Shown here piece by piece: positions 27,269 to 36,639 of a DNA stretch of 64,000 nucleotides. The translations under genes and the position numbers were made by a program. Position 1 is the first letter of the stretch; each line of letters opens with the position of its first letter. Source of the DNA: Lactococcus allomyrinae (GTDB lineage: Bacteria; Bacillota; Bacilli; Lactobacillales; Streptococcaceae); the NCBI RefSeq assembly GCF_003627095.1, contig NZ_CP032627.1, positions 806,001 through 870,000 on the forward strand. The letters run 5' to 3'. Below the pieces are notes generated by a model. The model had not been told where the DNA came from, did no database searches, and was given only the letters and a program-made list of their open reading frames with translations.

Positions 27269-27784
27269 TCAAAGCAAGTCCATTTTACTATATTGATAAT
27301 ACTTTTTAAATTCCTCTGGAGCATCTTGCTGAGTGAGTAGAAATACTGGTAACTCAGCTCTACTTGCTTTTTTAATGCTCTTCTTCAAAAGATATCTAAA
27401 ATCAATATGTAAATGAGCTTTTTCATTTTTTATTCCATTGAATGGTATCTTAATAAGATTAACATCAACGAGAATACCATCCATTTCAGCATAAAATCCT
27501 GTTTCTTCATGAAATTCACGGATTGCTGTCTCTAACGGAAATTCGCCTAGTTCTACATGTCCAGCTGGAAGCAAAAGCTCTTTTTGATAAGGATGCTCAA
27601 TAAAATATAATTGCTCAGCTTGAAAGACAAGACTACTCGCAGAAAGTTGCAAGTCAAGATTTTTTTTCCCTCGAAGCTCTCCGTGTGTCACTCTTAATAA
27701 TTCAATAATTTCATCTATTTTTTTTGTATCTTCAAACTCTCGTAGCTTCTTGAGAGATGAGATTAATTTTTCGTTATTCATCAA
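27269..27784 (-). CDS. folQ: Nudix hydrolase, dihydroneopterin triphosphate pyrophosphohydrolase
   Basis: 171 aa with a full Nudix box [20 protein letters not shown]...G. The Nudix gene at this position of the lactococcal folate cluster (ylgG) was shown to remove pyrophosphate from dihydroneopterin triphosphate, the step between FolE and FolB. The assignment rests on that context and the motif. It overlaps the folP stop by four bases, so it is translationally coupled. Confidence 0.85.
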   Translation of the reverse strand: MMNNEKLISSLKKLREFEDTKKIDEIIELLRVTHGELRGKKNLDLQLSASSLVFQAEQLYFIEHPYQKELLLPAGHVELGEFPLETAIREFHEETGFYAEMDGILVDVNLIKIPFNGIKNEKAHLHIDFRYLLKKSIKKASRAELPVFLLTQQDAPEEFKKYYQYSKMDLL

Positions 27785-28854
27785 AAAGTTTTATAAAGTT
27801 CCACAGCATCAATTAAACGTTTTGTTTCCGCTACATCGTGTACCCGTAAAATCCTTCCACCTTCTAACATCATTTTTGCTTCAAACATTAAAGTAGAAAA
27901 TAAACGTTCATCGACATCTACACCAAAAATATTACCCATGAAAGATTTTCTTGAGATAGCAATCATGACAGGTAAACCTAAACGTGTTAGAATCTCAGTT
28001 GTATTAATGCGTTGAACACTATCTGAACCAGAAGGTCCAGTAAAAAATCCAACACCAGGATCAATGCAAATCTGCTCTCTTTTGAGTCCTAGTTGAGAAA
28101 GCTCCTCTGATTTCTTCAAGAAAAACTGAGAAAGTTCTTCATAAACATTGTCGGCATAAGAAAATCCAGCTCGTCCATTATTCATTGCTACCACAGTAGG
28201 ATGGTAATTTTCGACAACTTTAAGTTTATCAACGGTATCAAAACCATCAATATCATTAATAATATCAACTCCTATATCCAAAACACGTTCCATAACATAA
28301 GCTTCATCTGTATCAACAGCAAGGATAGCTTGAGGAAAGTTTCTCCTAATTTCCTTCAAAGGAGTTTCCAATCTCAACCATTCTTCTTTTGGTGTAATGT
28401 CTGAATAGCCTGGACGAGAAGACTTGCCTCCCAATTCAAGAACAGCAGCCCCATGATTAATATCTGACTCCGCTCGTTTTAAAATGTGGCTTAAAGTCAG
28501 ATTTTCAGGAGCACCATCATAAAACGAATCTGGCGTAATGTTCAAGATAGAATAAATAATTGATTTTTTAGTCAAATCAAAACTAAAATTATTTCCTGAC
28601 CAGATGAGTTGATGACGATGTAGAATGTTTTGAAGTTCCTGTTTATCAGAACTTGTCTGAAATGACTCTACAAATAATGAAAGCTCAAAAATATCAAAAG
28701 TTACAAGAATAGAGCACTCTGTAAGCTGCACTTTATTACCATTTCTATGTAACCTTTTCATCAACTCAGCTGCTTTTTTAGAACTTTCACATTCAAATTG
28801 TATCATGATATTTTTTAAAGAAAACTGATCTTGATTTAATTCTATAATTTTCAT
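27781..28854 (-). CDS. folP: dihydropteroate synthase with N-terminal extension
   Basis: Condenses pABA with the pterin pyrophosphate; sulfonamide target. 357 aa, about 80-100 residues longer than the usual enzyme because of an N-terminal domain (residues 1-100) of unknown role. The TIM-barrel core shows [60 protein letters not shown] and the C-terminal RVHDV. Sits six bases after folKE and overlaps folQ. Confidence 0.94.
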   Translation of the reverse strand: MKIIELNQDQFSLKNIMIQFECESSKKAAELMKRLHRNGNKVQLTECSILVTFDIFELSLFVESFQTSSDKQELQNILHRHQLIWSGNNFSFDLTKKSIIYSILNITPDSFYDGAPENLTLSHILKRAESDINHGAAVLELGGKSSRPGYSDITPKEEWLRLETPLKEIRRNFPQAILAVDTDEAYVMERVLDIGVDIINDIDGFDTVDKLKVVENYHPTVVAMNNGRAGFSYADNVYEELSQFFLKKSEELSQLGLKREQICIDPGVGFFTGPSGSDSVQRINTTEILTRLGLPVMIAISRKSFMGNIFGVDVDERLFSTLMFEAKMMLEGGRILRVHDVAETKRLIDAVELYKTF

Positions 28855-28860
28855 AAATTT

Positions 28861-29910
28861 TTAAGACAAACTTTCTAGGAATTCCATTCTTTTATCGACA
28901 CTCTCGTTAAATTCTCCAAGAAAATAAGAGGTTTTAGTAAGGGCGTTCTCTTTTTTAACACCGCGCATTTCGACACACAGATGCTGCGCCTCAACTACTA
29001 CTGCTACACCTTTAGGAGCCAAAATTTTCTCAAGGATTTCCGCAATATCCCGCGTTATATTTTCTTGGACAGATAATTTTCGGGAAACATAATTAACGAG
29101 TCTAGGAATTTTTGAAAGTCCAATAATATTTCCATCTTTTGGAATATAAGCAACGTGTGCTTTTCCAAAAAATGGGAGCATATGATGTTCACACATTGAA
29201 TAAAAAGAAATATCTTTGACCGTTACTATCGAATCTACTTTACTAGGGTCAATCTTAAAAAGCTTATATTCATCAAATTCGTTCAAACGTTGAGATGAAA
29301 GAACTTCTTCATACATCTTTGCCACACGTTTTGGTGTTTCAATCAGTCCTTCTCGTTCAGGATTCTCGCCAACTGCAAAAAGAATTTCACGAATAGCTCG
29401 CTCAATTCGAGTTTGTGGGGATTGTTCCTCATCAACCATTTTTACTTCCTGCTTAGTCTTATTGAGAAGGTTTATCGCATTTTTGATTTTTTCATTATAC
29501 TTAAAACTTTTATCCGTCAATTCTGACAATGGGATGAGGACAAAAAGACGATTAAAAACTTCCGGATGTGGGATAGTGAGCTGTAGTTCATCAACTTGTT
29601 GCTCCCCATAAAATAAGATGTCTATATCTATCGTTCGAGGTCCCCAATGTACTTTACGTTCACGATTTAATTTCGCTTCAATTTCATGAATAAAATCTAA
29701 CAAATCATTAGGAGAAAGCAAAGTTGAAATCTTTGCTGCAAGATTGATGAAAGAATTCTGTTCAACTCCTCCAACAGGAGAGGTTTCATAAAATTTTGAA
29801 TGATGCTCAAGCAAAATTTGTGGATGCTCGCCCAACAATCTTAATGCCTCATGTAAGTAGTATTGACGATCACCAATGTTGCTTCCTAAGCTTAAATAAA
29901 CAGTTTGCAT
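28861..29910 (-). CDS. folKE: bifunctional HPPK / GTP cyclohydrolase I
   Basis: Fusion of 6-hydroxymethyl-dihydropterin pyrophosphokinase (residues 1-150: [42 protein letters not shown]) with GTP cyclohydrolase I (residues 160-349: [45 protein letters not shown]). It therefore catalyses the first and a later step of folate synthesis. The fusion is a lactococcal hallmark. Cys/His zinc ligands of the cyclohydrolase are intact. Confidence 0.96.
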   Translation of the reverse strand: MQTVYLSLGSNIGDRQYYLHEALRLLGEHPQILLEHHSKFYETSPVGGVEQNSFINLAAKISTLLSPNDLLDFIHEIEAKLNRERKVHWGPRTIDIDILFYGEQQVDELQLTIPHPEVFNRLFVLIPLSELTDKSFKYNEKIKNAINLLNKTKQEVKMVDEEQSPQTRIERAIREILFAVGENPEREGLIETPKRVAKMYEEVLSSQRLNEFDEYKLFKIDPSKVDSIVTVKDISFYSMCEHHMLPFFGKAHVAYIPKDGNIIGLSKIPRLVNYVSRKLSVQENITRDIAEILEKILAPKGVAVVVEAQHLCVEMRGVKKENALTKTSYFLGEFNESVDKRMEFLESLS

Positions 29911-29929
29911 AAAACCTCCATATTATTTT

Positions 29930-30280
29930 CTAGCCTCTCATCTCAATTTCAACTGAATCAAAAATCCCTTCAATAGGAACAGCCAATTTTCTAAGATGAA
30001 CTTCAACCGCAGTAATCTTTGATGTTGTTGCTTTGATACTTTTGATAATATCAAATGCTAAACTTTCAATCAAATCAGCTTCAGATTGACTAATAATATT
30101 CTTAATAAGTTCATAAAAATCAACATAAGATAAAGTTTCAGTCAGCTCATCCTTACCTGAAAAATCAAAATTAGTTTCTACAATAATATCTATCTCAAGA
30201 TTTTGACCCAAAATTTTTTCTTCAGGAAGAACCCCGATATGAGCTCTAAATTTCATGTTATTTATTTTAATTTTATACAT
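29930..30280 (-). CDS. folB: dihydroneopterin aldolase
   Basis: 116-aa tunnelling-fold enzyme that cleaves dihydroneopterin to hydroxymethyl-dihydropterin and glycolaldehyde. Motifs are FRAHIGVLPEEKILGQNLEID, TLSYVDFYELIKNII and VEVHLRKLAVPIEGIFDSVEIE. First gene of the folate operon folB-folKE-folP-folQ-folC, driven by an extended -10 promoter at 30310-30318. Confidence 0.95.
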   Translation of the reverse strand: MYKIKINNMKFRAHIGVLPEEKILGQNLEIDIIVETNFDFSGKDELTETLSYVDFYELIKNIISQSEADLIESLAFDIIKSIKATTSKITAVEVHLRKLAVPIEGIFDSVEIEMRG

Positions 30281-30309
30281 TCTAACCCTATATCTTTAAT
30301 TTTTGAAAA

Positions 30310-30318
30310 ATTCTAACA
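30310..30318 (-). promoter_or_regulatory. extended -10 promoter of the folate operon
   Basis: Minus strand TGTTAGAAT (TGnTAnAAT) at 30318-30310, 30 bases before the folB ATG. Confidence 0.5.
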
Positions 30319-30366
30319 TAAACTGCACAAATGAAAAATTCGTTGTGATATTAATTTAATTGGCAG

Positions 30367-30396
30367 AAAATGCTATGAATCTCTTCATAGCATTTT
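30367..30396 (-). terminator. terminator of clpX-ysxC
   Basis: Thirteen-base stem (AAAATGCTATGAA/TTCATAGCATTTT) and 4-base loop directly after the ysxC stop, with TTTT following on the minus strand. Confidence 0.85.
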
Positions 30397-30398
30397 TT

Positions 30399-30986
30399 TC
30401 AGAGATATTTTAAAATAGCTTGCCAAGCTTCCTCAATCCCTGTTTTATCGGCTGATGAAAAAATAACGAAGTCATCTGTACTATCAAACTTGATAGATTT
30501 TTTTATGACAGATTCGTGCTTATTCCATTTTCCACGAGGGATTTTATCGGCTTTTGTCGCAACCAGTATAACGGGAATATGATAATATTTCAAAAATTCA
30601 TACATCATAATATCATCTTCAGACGGTTCATGTCGAATATCGACAAGACTCACTACTGCACGAAGATTTTCACGAGTTGTCAAATATTCTTCAATCATTT
30701 TGCCCCATTTTTCACGCTCTTTTTTAGAAACTCTAGCGTAACCATACCCTGGAACATCGACAAAATGAACTTGGTCATCAATATTGTAAAAATTTAAAAG
30801 CTGTGTTTTACCTGGTTGTCCAGAAGTTCTGGCAAAATTTTTACGGTTAAGTAAAGTATTGATAAAACTAGATTTTCCCACATTAGAGCGACCTGCAAGA
30901 GCTATTTCAGGCCAATCATTTTCTGGATATTGCTTTTTCGAAGCGGCAGAAATTGTTAGTTTTAGATTATTCGTATTAATCGCCAT
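30399..30986 (-). CDS. ysxC: ribosome biogenesis GTP-binding protein YsxC/EngB
   Basis: 195-aa TrmE-Era-EngA-EngB family GTPase needed for 50S assembly. G1 is [19 protein letters not shown]3 is [14 protein letters not shown]4 is [13 protein letters not shown] and G5 is FSSADKTG. The ATG overlaps the clpX stop region by one base, so it is co-translated with clpX, the usual Firmicutes pairing. Confidence 0.96.
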   Translation of the reverse strand: MAINTNNLKLTISAASKKQYPENDWPEIALAGRSNVGKSSFINTLLNRKNFARTSGQPGKTQLLNFYNIDDQVHFVDVPGYGYARVSKKEREKWGKMIEEYLTTRENLRAVVSLVDIRHEPSEDDIMMYEFLKYYHIPVILVATKADKIPRGKWNKHESVIKKSIKFDSTDDFVIFSSADKTGIEEAWQAILKYL

Positions 30987-32218
30987 TATTCACCAGTTTC
31001 TCTTATCATTTTAGGTTCTTGTGTTCCCTCAACGACTGCTTGATTGATGACTACCTTTTTAATGTCCTCATGGCTTGGAACTTCAAACATAACATCCATC
31101 ATTACTTCTTCAATAATAGAACGTAAACCACGTGCTCCAGTTTTGCGTTCTATCGCTTTTTGGGCAATCGCACGAAGCGCCTCTTCTTCAAATTTTAACT
31201 TGACATCATCAAAGGACAACAATCGTTTGTATTGTTTAATCAAAGCGTTCTTTGGCTCGGTTAAAATACGAATTAAATCATCTTCTGTCAAACGCTCCAG
31301 AGCCGCAACAATAGGAAGACGTCCAATAAATTCTGGAATCAGTCCGAATTTTTGGATATCTTCTGCAATGATTTCTTGCATATAAGAATCCCCCTCATCG
31401 AGTTTCTTATTATTTGCTCCAAAACCAATAATTTTTTCGCCTAATCTTTGTTTAACGATTTCTTCAATACCATCAAAAGCTCCACCTACGATGAAGAGGA
31501 TATTTTTAGTATCAATTTGAATCATTTCTTGGTTAGGGTGCTTGCGTCCACCTTGTGGCGGAACACTTGCAACAGTCCCTTCAATGATTTTTAAAAGAGC
31601 TTGTTGTACCCCTTCTCCTGATACATCGCGTGTAATGGAAACATTCTCTGACTTTTTGGCAATTTTATCGATTTCATCAATGTAGATAATTCCTCGTTGA
31701 GCGCGCTCAATATTGAAATCGCTTGCTTGGAGAAGTTTTAGGAGAATATTTTCTACATCTTCTCCAACATAGCCTGCTTCAGTTAGGCTTGTTGCATCCG
31801 CGATAGCAAAAGGTACATTGAGTGATTTTGCTAATGTTTGGGCAAGAAAGGTTTTACCTGAACCTGTAGGTCCAATAAGAAGAATATTTGATTTTTGAAG
31901 TTCAATGTCATCATTCTCTTTACTGCCTGCAAAGTTAATTCGTTTGTAATGATTATATACGGCTACGGCAAGCGCACGTTTTGCGCGTTCTTGTCCAATG
32001 ACGTATGCGTTCAACTGTTCCAGCATTTGCTGCGGTGTTTTAATTTCAAGCATTTCAGAGGCCAGTTCTTCACGTGTTTCTTCTTCCAGAATACGTGTTG
32101 ATAACTCAATACATTCATTGCAGATATAAACATCTGAGCCTGCAATCATCTTTTTTACATCATCTTGGTTTTTCCCACAAAATGAACAATAAATATTTGG
32201 AGTTTGTGTATTTGACAT
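30986..32218 (-). CDS. clpX: ATP-dependent Clp protease ATP-binding subunit ClpX
   Basis: AAA+ unfoldase of 410 aa that feeds ClpP. It has the N-terminal zinc finger (CSFCGKNQ and YICNECIEL), Walker [19 protein letters not shown], the pore loop [10 protein letters not shown], the ClpP-binding IGFG loop ([10 protein letters not shown]), and sensor 2 in [13 protein letters not shown]. The Shine-Dalgarno region is weak. It is followed by ysxC with a one-base overlap; folA lies upstream. Confidence 0.97.
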   Translation of the reverse strand: MSNTQTPNIYCSFCGKNQDDVKKMIAGSDVYICNECIELSTRILEEETREELASEMLEIKTPQQMLEQLNAYVIGQERAKRALAVAVYNHYKRINFAGSKENDDIELQKSNILLIGPTGSGKTFLAQTLAKSLNVPFAIADATSLTEAGYVGEDVENILLKLLQASDFNIERAQRGIIYIDEIDKIAKKSENVSITRDVSGEGVQQALLKIIEGTVASVPPQGGRKHPNQEMIQIDTKNILFIVGGAFDGIEEIVKQRLGEKIIGFGANNKKLDEGDSYMQEIIAEDIQKFGLIPEFIGRLPIVAALERLTEDDLIRILTEPKNALIKQYKRLLSFDDVKLKFEEEALRAIAQKAIERKTGARGLRSIIEEVMMDVMFEVPSHEDIKKVVINQAVVEGTQEPKMIRETGE

Positions 32219-32294
32219 GGTGTTATTCGTTTCTATAGCTGTTTGTTATACTTTCCAGTAAAGTAAAATAATCTTAATATGGAAACTCTGTTTC

Positions 32295-32465
32295 TTAAAA
32301 TAGAGTTCCAAAAAAAGCATGGATAGAATTCACTAAATTAGTGAAAGCATTAAGGAGAAAGAGCGTTCCTAACCCCCATCGCTTTTTTCTAAAACATTGA
32401 ATGGAAATAACGACACAGATCCAACAGAGGATAGCTGTGAAGAGTCCAAAGATTGATTTTGTCAT
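32295..32465 (-). CDS. small two-helix membrane protein
   Basis: About 56 aa: MTKSIFGLFTAILCWICVVI, a basic turn (QCFRKKRWG) and a second hydrophobic segment ending in ...HAFFGTLF. An in-frame GTG lies four codons upstream, but the ATG at 32465 with GTGAG before it is preferred. It lies between folA and clpX on the same strand and could be part of that transcript. No known domain; function unknown. Confidence 0.6.
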   Translation of the reverse strand: MTKSIFGLFTAILCWICVVISIQCFRKKRWGLGTLFLLNAFTNLVNSIHAFFGTLF

Positions 32466-32611
32466 ATTTGAGCTCACTTTTTATACTATGGCCAATTTAT
32501 CGTAAGAAATGATGATATATTGGCATTATTATGAAACTTTGTAATGCTATCTGTTGTTTTTCCCAAAGTCGCATAACATTGTTTTAAGAGCAAATTTTAG
32601 ATTAGCTGCTC

Positions 32612-33112
32612 TTAATTCACCTTTTCATATTTTTTGATTATAAAGTCATAGGGATTTTTTGCATCTTTCTCATACATTTTCTTTGATATTTCAGTAAATT
32701 TGCTAAAATCAAAACTGCTTGGAAAGTAAGCATCACCCTCAAATACGCCCTGAACAATTGTACGATAGATCTGTTCAAGGTCTGATTCAAAGAGTTTCAG
32801 AATTTCCGCTCCACCAGTAATAAATAAAGATTTGTTTTGTGCTTTATACCACTTGAGAACATCTTCTTTACTGTTCATGATGATTACATTTGGATTTTCT
32901 GACACATAGTTTTTGTCGCGAGTAAGAACGATACTAATCCGACCTGGTAAAGCACGTTTTTTCATACCATCAAAGGTTTTACGCCCCATCAGGATAACCT
33001 GTCCCATCGTAGTCTCTTTAAAATGTTGCTGCTCTGCGGGTAAATGCCAAGGCATTTTTTCTTCTTTTCCAATGAGACCGTGTTCGTCTTCTGCCCATAT
33101 TCCGATAATCAT
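32612..33112 (-). CDS. folA: dihydrofolate reductase
   Basis: Reduces dihydrofolate to tetrahydrofolate; trimethoprim target. 166 aa with IGIWAEDEHGLIGKEEKMPWHLPAE at the N-terminus, VILMGRKTFDGM and LFITGGAEIL. AGAAAGGG precedes the ATG. It is separate from the folate operon but close to it, upstream of the small membrane protein and clpX. An 18-bp palindrome overlies its -10 region. Confidence 0.96.
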   Translation of the reverse strand: MIIGIWAEDEHGLIGKEEKMPWHLPAEQQHFKETTMGQVILMGRKTFDGMKKRALPGRISIVLTRDKNYVSENPNVIIMNSKEDVLKWYKAQNKSLFITGGAEILKLFESDLEQIYRTIVQGVFEGDAYFPSSFDFSKFTEISKKMYEKDAKNPYDFIIKKYEKVN

Positions 33113-33146
33113 AGCATACCCTTTCTCTAAAAATTCGCTCCTATCA

Positions 33147-33164
33147 TTATAGCAAAAATTTGCT
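33147..33164 (-). promoter_or_regulatory. palindrome over the folA promoter
   Basis: ATAGCAAAAATTTGCTAT (8+2+8) covers the upstream half of the folA -10 region (TATAAT on the minus strand). It has the form of an operator; the regulator is unknown. Confidence 0.45.
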
Positions 33165-33281
33165 ATTTTCGCTGAATATAATGCTAGGTGTATAAAATTA
33201 CAATACTAGTTTTTATTTTAATTCATTAGTATTTTTTACTGACGAATAGATACCTTTTTTGTTAAAAATATATGTTTTTTC

Positions 33282-33310
33282 TTTACAAATTAAAAGATAA
33301 GTGTTATCAT
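33282..33310 (+). promoter_or_regulatory. sigma-A promoter upstream of trmL
   Basis: TTTACA (33282-33287), 17-base spacer, TATCAT (33305-33310). The start of transcription would be near 33317, leaving a leader of about 150 bases that contains a terminator-like hairpin. Confidence 0.6.
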
Positions 33311-33369
33311 AATAGACATATTAATTTGTTTCAATCTTGCCTGTTATGATTAAAGCAAATTAGTCCCCC

Positions 33370-33415
33370 AACTAGACCTCTTGCTGAGATTGACTCCGAG
33401 GGGCCTAGTTTTTTT
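33370..33415 (+). terminator. terminator-like hairpin in the trmL leader (possible attenuator)
   Basis: AACTAG-A-CCTC pairs with GAGG-GGC-CTAGTT across a 17-base loop and is followed by a 7-T run. It lies between promoter and gene, about 60 bases before the trmL ATG, so it may be an attenuator or the end of a short RNA of about 95 bases. Confidence 0.6.
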
Positions 33416-33471
33416 ATTTTTATAATAGAAATTTCTGTCAGTACTGACAAACTATGAGAAAGTGTGACTTT

Positions 33472-33981
33472 ATGAATCATATTGCTCTTTTTGAACCTCG
33501 TATTCATTTTAACACAGGTAATATTGCAAGAACTTGCGCAGCCACAAACACAGTGCTTCACTTGATTGAACCATTTGGATTTGAAATTTCAGACAAGCAT
33601 TTGAAACGGGCTGGTTTGGATTATTGGGATAAGGTAAATATTGTTTACCATAAAAGTTTGGAAGCGTTTATGTCTTCTATTACTGACGGAAGTCAACTGT
33701 ATCTTGTCAGTAAATTTGCAGAACATGTTTATTCTGATGTCGATTATTCTGATGATGGTCTTGACCATTATTTTCTGTTTGGTCGTGAGGACACAGGATT
33801 ACCCAAAGCATTTATGAATGAACATCGTGATGAATGTATCCGAATTCCAATGAATGACGAGCATGTCCGCTCTTTGAACTTATCAAATTGTGCCTGCATG
33901 ATTGTCTATGAAGCGCTAAGGCAGCAAGATTTTCGTGGATTGGAACTCATTCACACGTATGAAAAAGATAAGTTAAAATAG
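33472..33981 (+). CDS. trmL: tRNA (cytidine/uridine-2'-O)-methyltransferase TrmL
   Basis: SPOUT-class enzyme methylating the 2'-OH of the wobble base in tRNA-Leu. About 169 aa from the ATG at 33472 ([17 protein letters not shown]); an in-frame ATG six codons earlier is less like the family. Motifs are [39 protein letters not shown] and [27 protein letters not shown], the trefoil-knot SAM site. It is one of two plus-strand genes and shares its terminator with pbuX. Confidence 0.93.
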   Translation: MNHIALFEPRIHFNTGNIARTCAATNTVLHLIEPFGFEISDKHLKRAGLDYWDKVNIVYHKSLEAFMSSITDGSQLYLVSKFAEHVYSDVDYSDDGLDHYFLFGREDTGLPKAFMNEHRDECIRIPMNDEHVRSLNLSNCACMIVYEALRQQDFRGLELIHTYEKDKLK

Positions 33982-34005
33982 CTATCAGTAAAGCAAATAA
34001 ATAAA

Positions 34006-34033
34006 AAAACTCTGTCAGTACTGACAGAGTTTT
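34006..34033. terminator. bidirectional terminator between trmL and pbuX (CTGTCAG palindrome)
   Basis: A perfect 14+14 palindrome whose core is CTCTGTCAGTACTGACAGAG, flanked by A and T runs, serves convergent trmL and pbuX. Confidence 0.88.
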
Positions 34034-35340
34034 TATTTTGCAAGTTTAACTTCTTTCTTTACTTTTGAAGACGTTTCTGACTTTTTATGATTAAAAACAA
34101 GATTTAAGATAATCGCTGAAGCGGTGCTCATTACAATCCCATTCGATACGAACGGTTGGATAAAATTCGGAAGAGCGGAAAATAAATTAGTTGAGTTGAA
34201 CCCTACCCCCATTGCTACTGATACTGCCGCAATAAGAAGATTTTGATTCCCGTCAAAATTGACTTTACCAAGCATTCGCACACCTTGAGTAGCAACCATG
34301 CCAAACATCACGAGCATTGCACCACCCAATACTGGAGTAGGAATTAATTGAGCAATTGCTGCAAACTTTGGAATTAATCCAAGAATCACTAAAAATGTTG
34401 CTGTAAAATAAAGAGGTTTACGAGTTTTTATTCCTGATAATTGGACTAATCCAACATTTTGAGAAAATCCAGTATACGGAAAAGTATTGAAAATACCGCC
34501 CAAAAATACTGCGAATCCTTCAGCACGATATCCATTACGAAGACGTTTTTCATCAAGATTTTCCCCTGTAATATCTGCTAATGCAAGATAAACACCAGTT
34601 GATTCAACAAGTGAAACAACTGCAATGATCATCATCATTAAACAATCTCCCAAATAAAATTTAGGAGCAGCAAAAAAGAAAGGTTGGGGCAGATGAGCCC
34701 AAGGTGCTTGAGCAACAGCGTTGACATCAACTAATCCCATTACTGAAGCAAGTAATGTACCAGCCACTAACCCAATTAAAATCGCAATAGAACGAATGAA
34801 ACCTGTCGCAAAAATATTAATAAGTAAGATAACAATAATAGTAAAAACAGCAAGAATCAAGCTTTGCGTTGTTGGCTTTGCCACATTATTTCCCATATTT
34901 CCAATAGCAACAGGAATCAAGCTTAAACCAATTGTTGTGATTACTGATCCAGTTACAATCGGTGGAAAAAGCTTACGAATCTTTGAAAATATGCCAGAAA
35001 TCAAAAGAACAAAAATTCCAGAAACAATCAGTGATCCAAACATAGCACCTGGACCATGATTATGCCCAATAATAATCAACGGAGCAACCGACTGGAAAGC
35101 AACCCCTAAAACAACTGGCAAGCCTACACCAAATTGTTTACGAAGCTGAAGTTGCAGGAAAGTGGCCAGACCACACATGAAAATATCTGTAGAAATAAGA
35201 TAAGTAAGTTGAGCTGCAGAATAATGCAAAGCTCCTGCAATCATGATAGGAACCAAAATAGAACCTGAATACATTGCCAAAAGATGTTGAAGCCCTAATA
35301 CTGCGGCTTTAGAATTGTTTTGTTTATTTTTTTGAAACAT
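34033..35340 (-). CDS. pbuX: xanthine permease (NCS2 family)
   Basis: Membrane symporter of 435 aa with about 12-14 helices. The family signature region reads GVAFQSVAPLIIIGHNHG and SVITTIGLSLIPVAIGNMG, and the motif NTFPYTGFSQNVGLVQLSGI is typical of NCS2 purine permeases. It follows xpt after about 75 bases; the xpt-pbuX operon is controlled by the upstream guanine-type riboswitch, as in Bacillus. Confidence 0.94.
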   Translation of the reverse strand: MFQKNKQNNSKAAVLGLQHLLAMYSGSILVPIMIAGALHYSAAQLTYLISTDIFMCGLATFLQLQLRKQFGVGLPVVLGVAFQSVAPLIIIGHNHGPGAMFGSLIVSGIFVLLISGIFSKIRKLFPPIVTGSVITTIGLSLIPVAIGNMGNNVAKPTTQSLILAVFTIIVILLINIFATGFIRSIAILIGLVAGTLLASVMGLVDVNAVAQAPWAHLPQPFFFAAPKFYLGDCLMMMIIAVVSLVESTGVYLALADITGENLDEKRLRNGYRAEGFAVFLGGIFNTFPYTGFSQNVGLVQLSGIKTRKPLYFTATFLVILGLIPKFAAIAQLIPTPVLGGAMLVMFGMVATQGVRMLGKVNFDGNQNLLIAAVSVAMGVGFNSTNLFSALPNFIQPFVSNGIVMSTASAIILNLVFNHKKSETSSKVKKEVKLAK

Positions 35341-35414
35341 TTTTTTGATTGTCCCTCTTTGTGGTTTCGACTATACCTGATTTTACAACGGTAAAACCAG
35401 ATTATTTATCCATG

Positions 35415-36011
35415 CTATTCGTCGAATGATGAGTCATCTGCTTTAGCAAAAACTACTTCACCTTTTTCGAATTTCTCAATACGAGCAAGACTAACTAACT
35501 TTAGTCCCTTATCCAGAAGCTGTTTACGCCCGTCTTGAAAAGATTTTTCGATGACCATTCCTAATCCAACAACTTCTGAATTAGCTTGCTCCATAAGTTT
35601 TATCAAACCTAAGGCTGCTTGCCCATTAGCTAGAAAATCGTCAATAATAAGAACTTTATCATTTTCTTCAATAAATTTTTTAGAAATCTGTACTGTTGAA
35701 GTCATTTTTTTAGTAAATGAATAAACTTCTGTGGTTAAAAGCTCATCATTCATCGTGATATTTTTGGCTTTCTTAGCAAAAACCATTGGTACATCAAGTG
35801 CTTCTGCTGCATAGATTGCTGGAGCGATTCCACTAGCTTCAATTGTAATAACTTTTGTTACTCCTGAATCGGCAAATACATCCGCAAATCTTTTTCCGAT
35901 TGCTTTCATTAACTTGTAATCAATTTGATGGGTCAAAAAGCGATCAACTTTAAGAATATCATTCCCCAATACACGACCCTCTAAATGAATACGGTCTTCT
36001 AATAATTTCAT
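35415..36011 (-). CDS. xpt: xanthine phosphoribosyltransferase
   Basis: Converts xanthine and PRPP to XMP. 198 aa from the ATG at 36011 ([12 protein letters not shown]), which has GGGAGAA upstream; an ATG eight codons earlier lacks this. Motifs are [18 protein letters not shown] and the PRPP loop [16 protein letters not shown]. First gene of xpt-pbuX. Confidence 0.95.
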   Translation of the reverse strand: MKLLEDRIHLEGRVLGNDILKVDRFLTHQIDYKLMKAIGKRFADVFADSGVTKVITIEASGIAPAIYAAEALDVPMVFAKKAKNITMNDELLTTEVYSFTKKMTSTVQISKKFIEENDKVLIIDDFLANGQAALGLIKLMEQANSEVVGLGMVIEKSFQDGRKQLLDKGLKLVSLARIEKFEKGEVVFAKADDSSFDE

Positions 36012-36197
36012 TATTTCTCCCTTATACTTGGCCACTTCTAAACGAATATATCATCGAATCCAGTGGACTACAGCTATATTATTTTACATTTATACCTAAC
36101 ACAACCTGTATCAGTTGAGAATTTTTATTTCTAAAATCACCTGTTTCAAGGTCAAAATTGACTCGGAACATTGAAAATAAGATGAAGTTTTAACAAA

Positions 36198-36228
36198 TAA
36201 AAAAACACCCTATCAGCTGATAGAGCGT
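36198..36228 (-). terminator. riboswitch terminator of xpt-pbuX
   Basis: Stem with core CTATCAGCTGATAG and flanking ACGCT/GGGTGT pairs, then seven Ts on the minus strand, between the purine aptamer and xpt. Confidence 0.82.
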
Positions 36229-36275
36229 TTCAAACATACAAAAAAGAATCAAATTTAATTAAAAAATTGAGTTCT

Positions 36276-36338
36276 CTTATTGTCTCGCATTTACGGTACG
36301 AGGTAGAAACGCCCAGCCATATTCTAGGTATAAATAAG
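36276..36338 (-). ncRNA. purine riboswitch aptamer, guanine type
   Basis: Minus strand shows P1 CTTATT/AATAAG (36338-36333 with 36281-36276), the J/loop elements ATATGGCTGGGCGTTTCTACC and the P3 loop ACCGTAAAT closed by CTCG/CGAG. The base after P3 that reads the ligand is C (GAGACAATAAG), which specifies guanine/hypoxanthine/xanthine rather than adenine. It precedes a terminator and xpt-pbuX, so purine excess should stop transcription. Confidence 0.92.
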
Positions 36339-36371
36339 ATTAGATTTTTGAGTCATTTAAACTCAATATGA

Positions 36372-36377
36372 ATTATA
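36372..36377 (-). promoter_or_regulatory. -10 box of the xpt-pbuX promoter
   Basis: TATAAT on the minus strand, about 33 bases before the aptamer; the -35 (TCTTTA at 36400-36395) is weak. Confidence 0.5.
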
Positions 36378-36598
36378 TTCTAACATAAAAATGATAAAGA
36401 ATCTATCAAAAAGAGCAGATTTTCAACTCTTTATATTTGATATCTAAAGATATGAATAATCTCTCTCATCCCATAAAAACAGAAAAACTTCAACAAACAT
36501 ATGGTATATGCTAAACTTGTTATGAAGACGTTTTTCAAAATAATATTTTTCTTTTTAGTAGATCTAATCTTTAATATTCTCATATCTATCTTTAAAGT

Positions 36599-36637
36599 AA
36601 AAGAATGAAAAATCAAACATTGATTTTTCATTCTTTT
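36599..36637 (-). terminator. terminator of the YDG/MBG-repeat protein gene
   Basis: A 16-bp perfect stem (36601-36616 with 36620-36635) and 3-base loop, with A/T tracts on both sides, right after the stop codon. The stretch 36378-36598 between it and the xpt promoter holds no gene I can support. Confidence 0.85.
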
Positions 36638-36639
36638 AT

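Noticed and set aside
36431-36631. 66-codon reading frame on the minus strand
   Set aside because: No ribosome site, overlaps the terminator of the surface-protein gene, AT-rich composition typical of chance frames.
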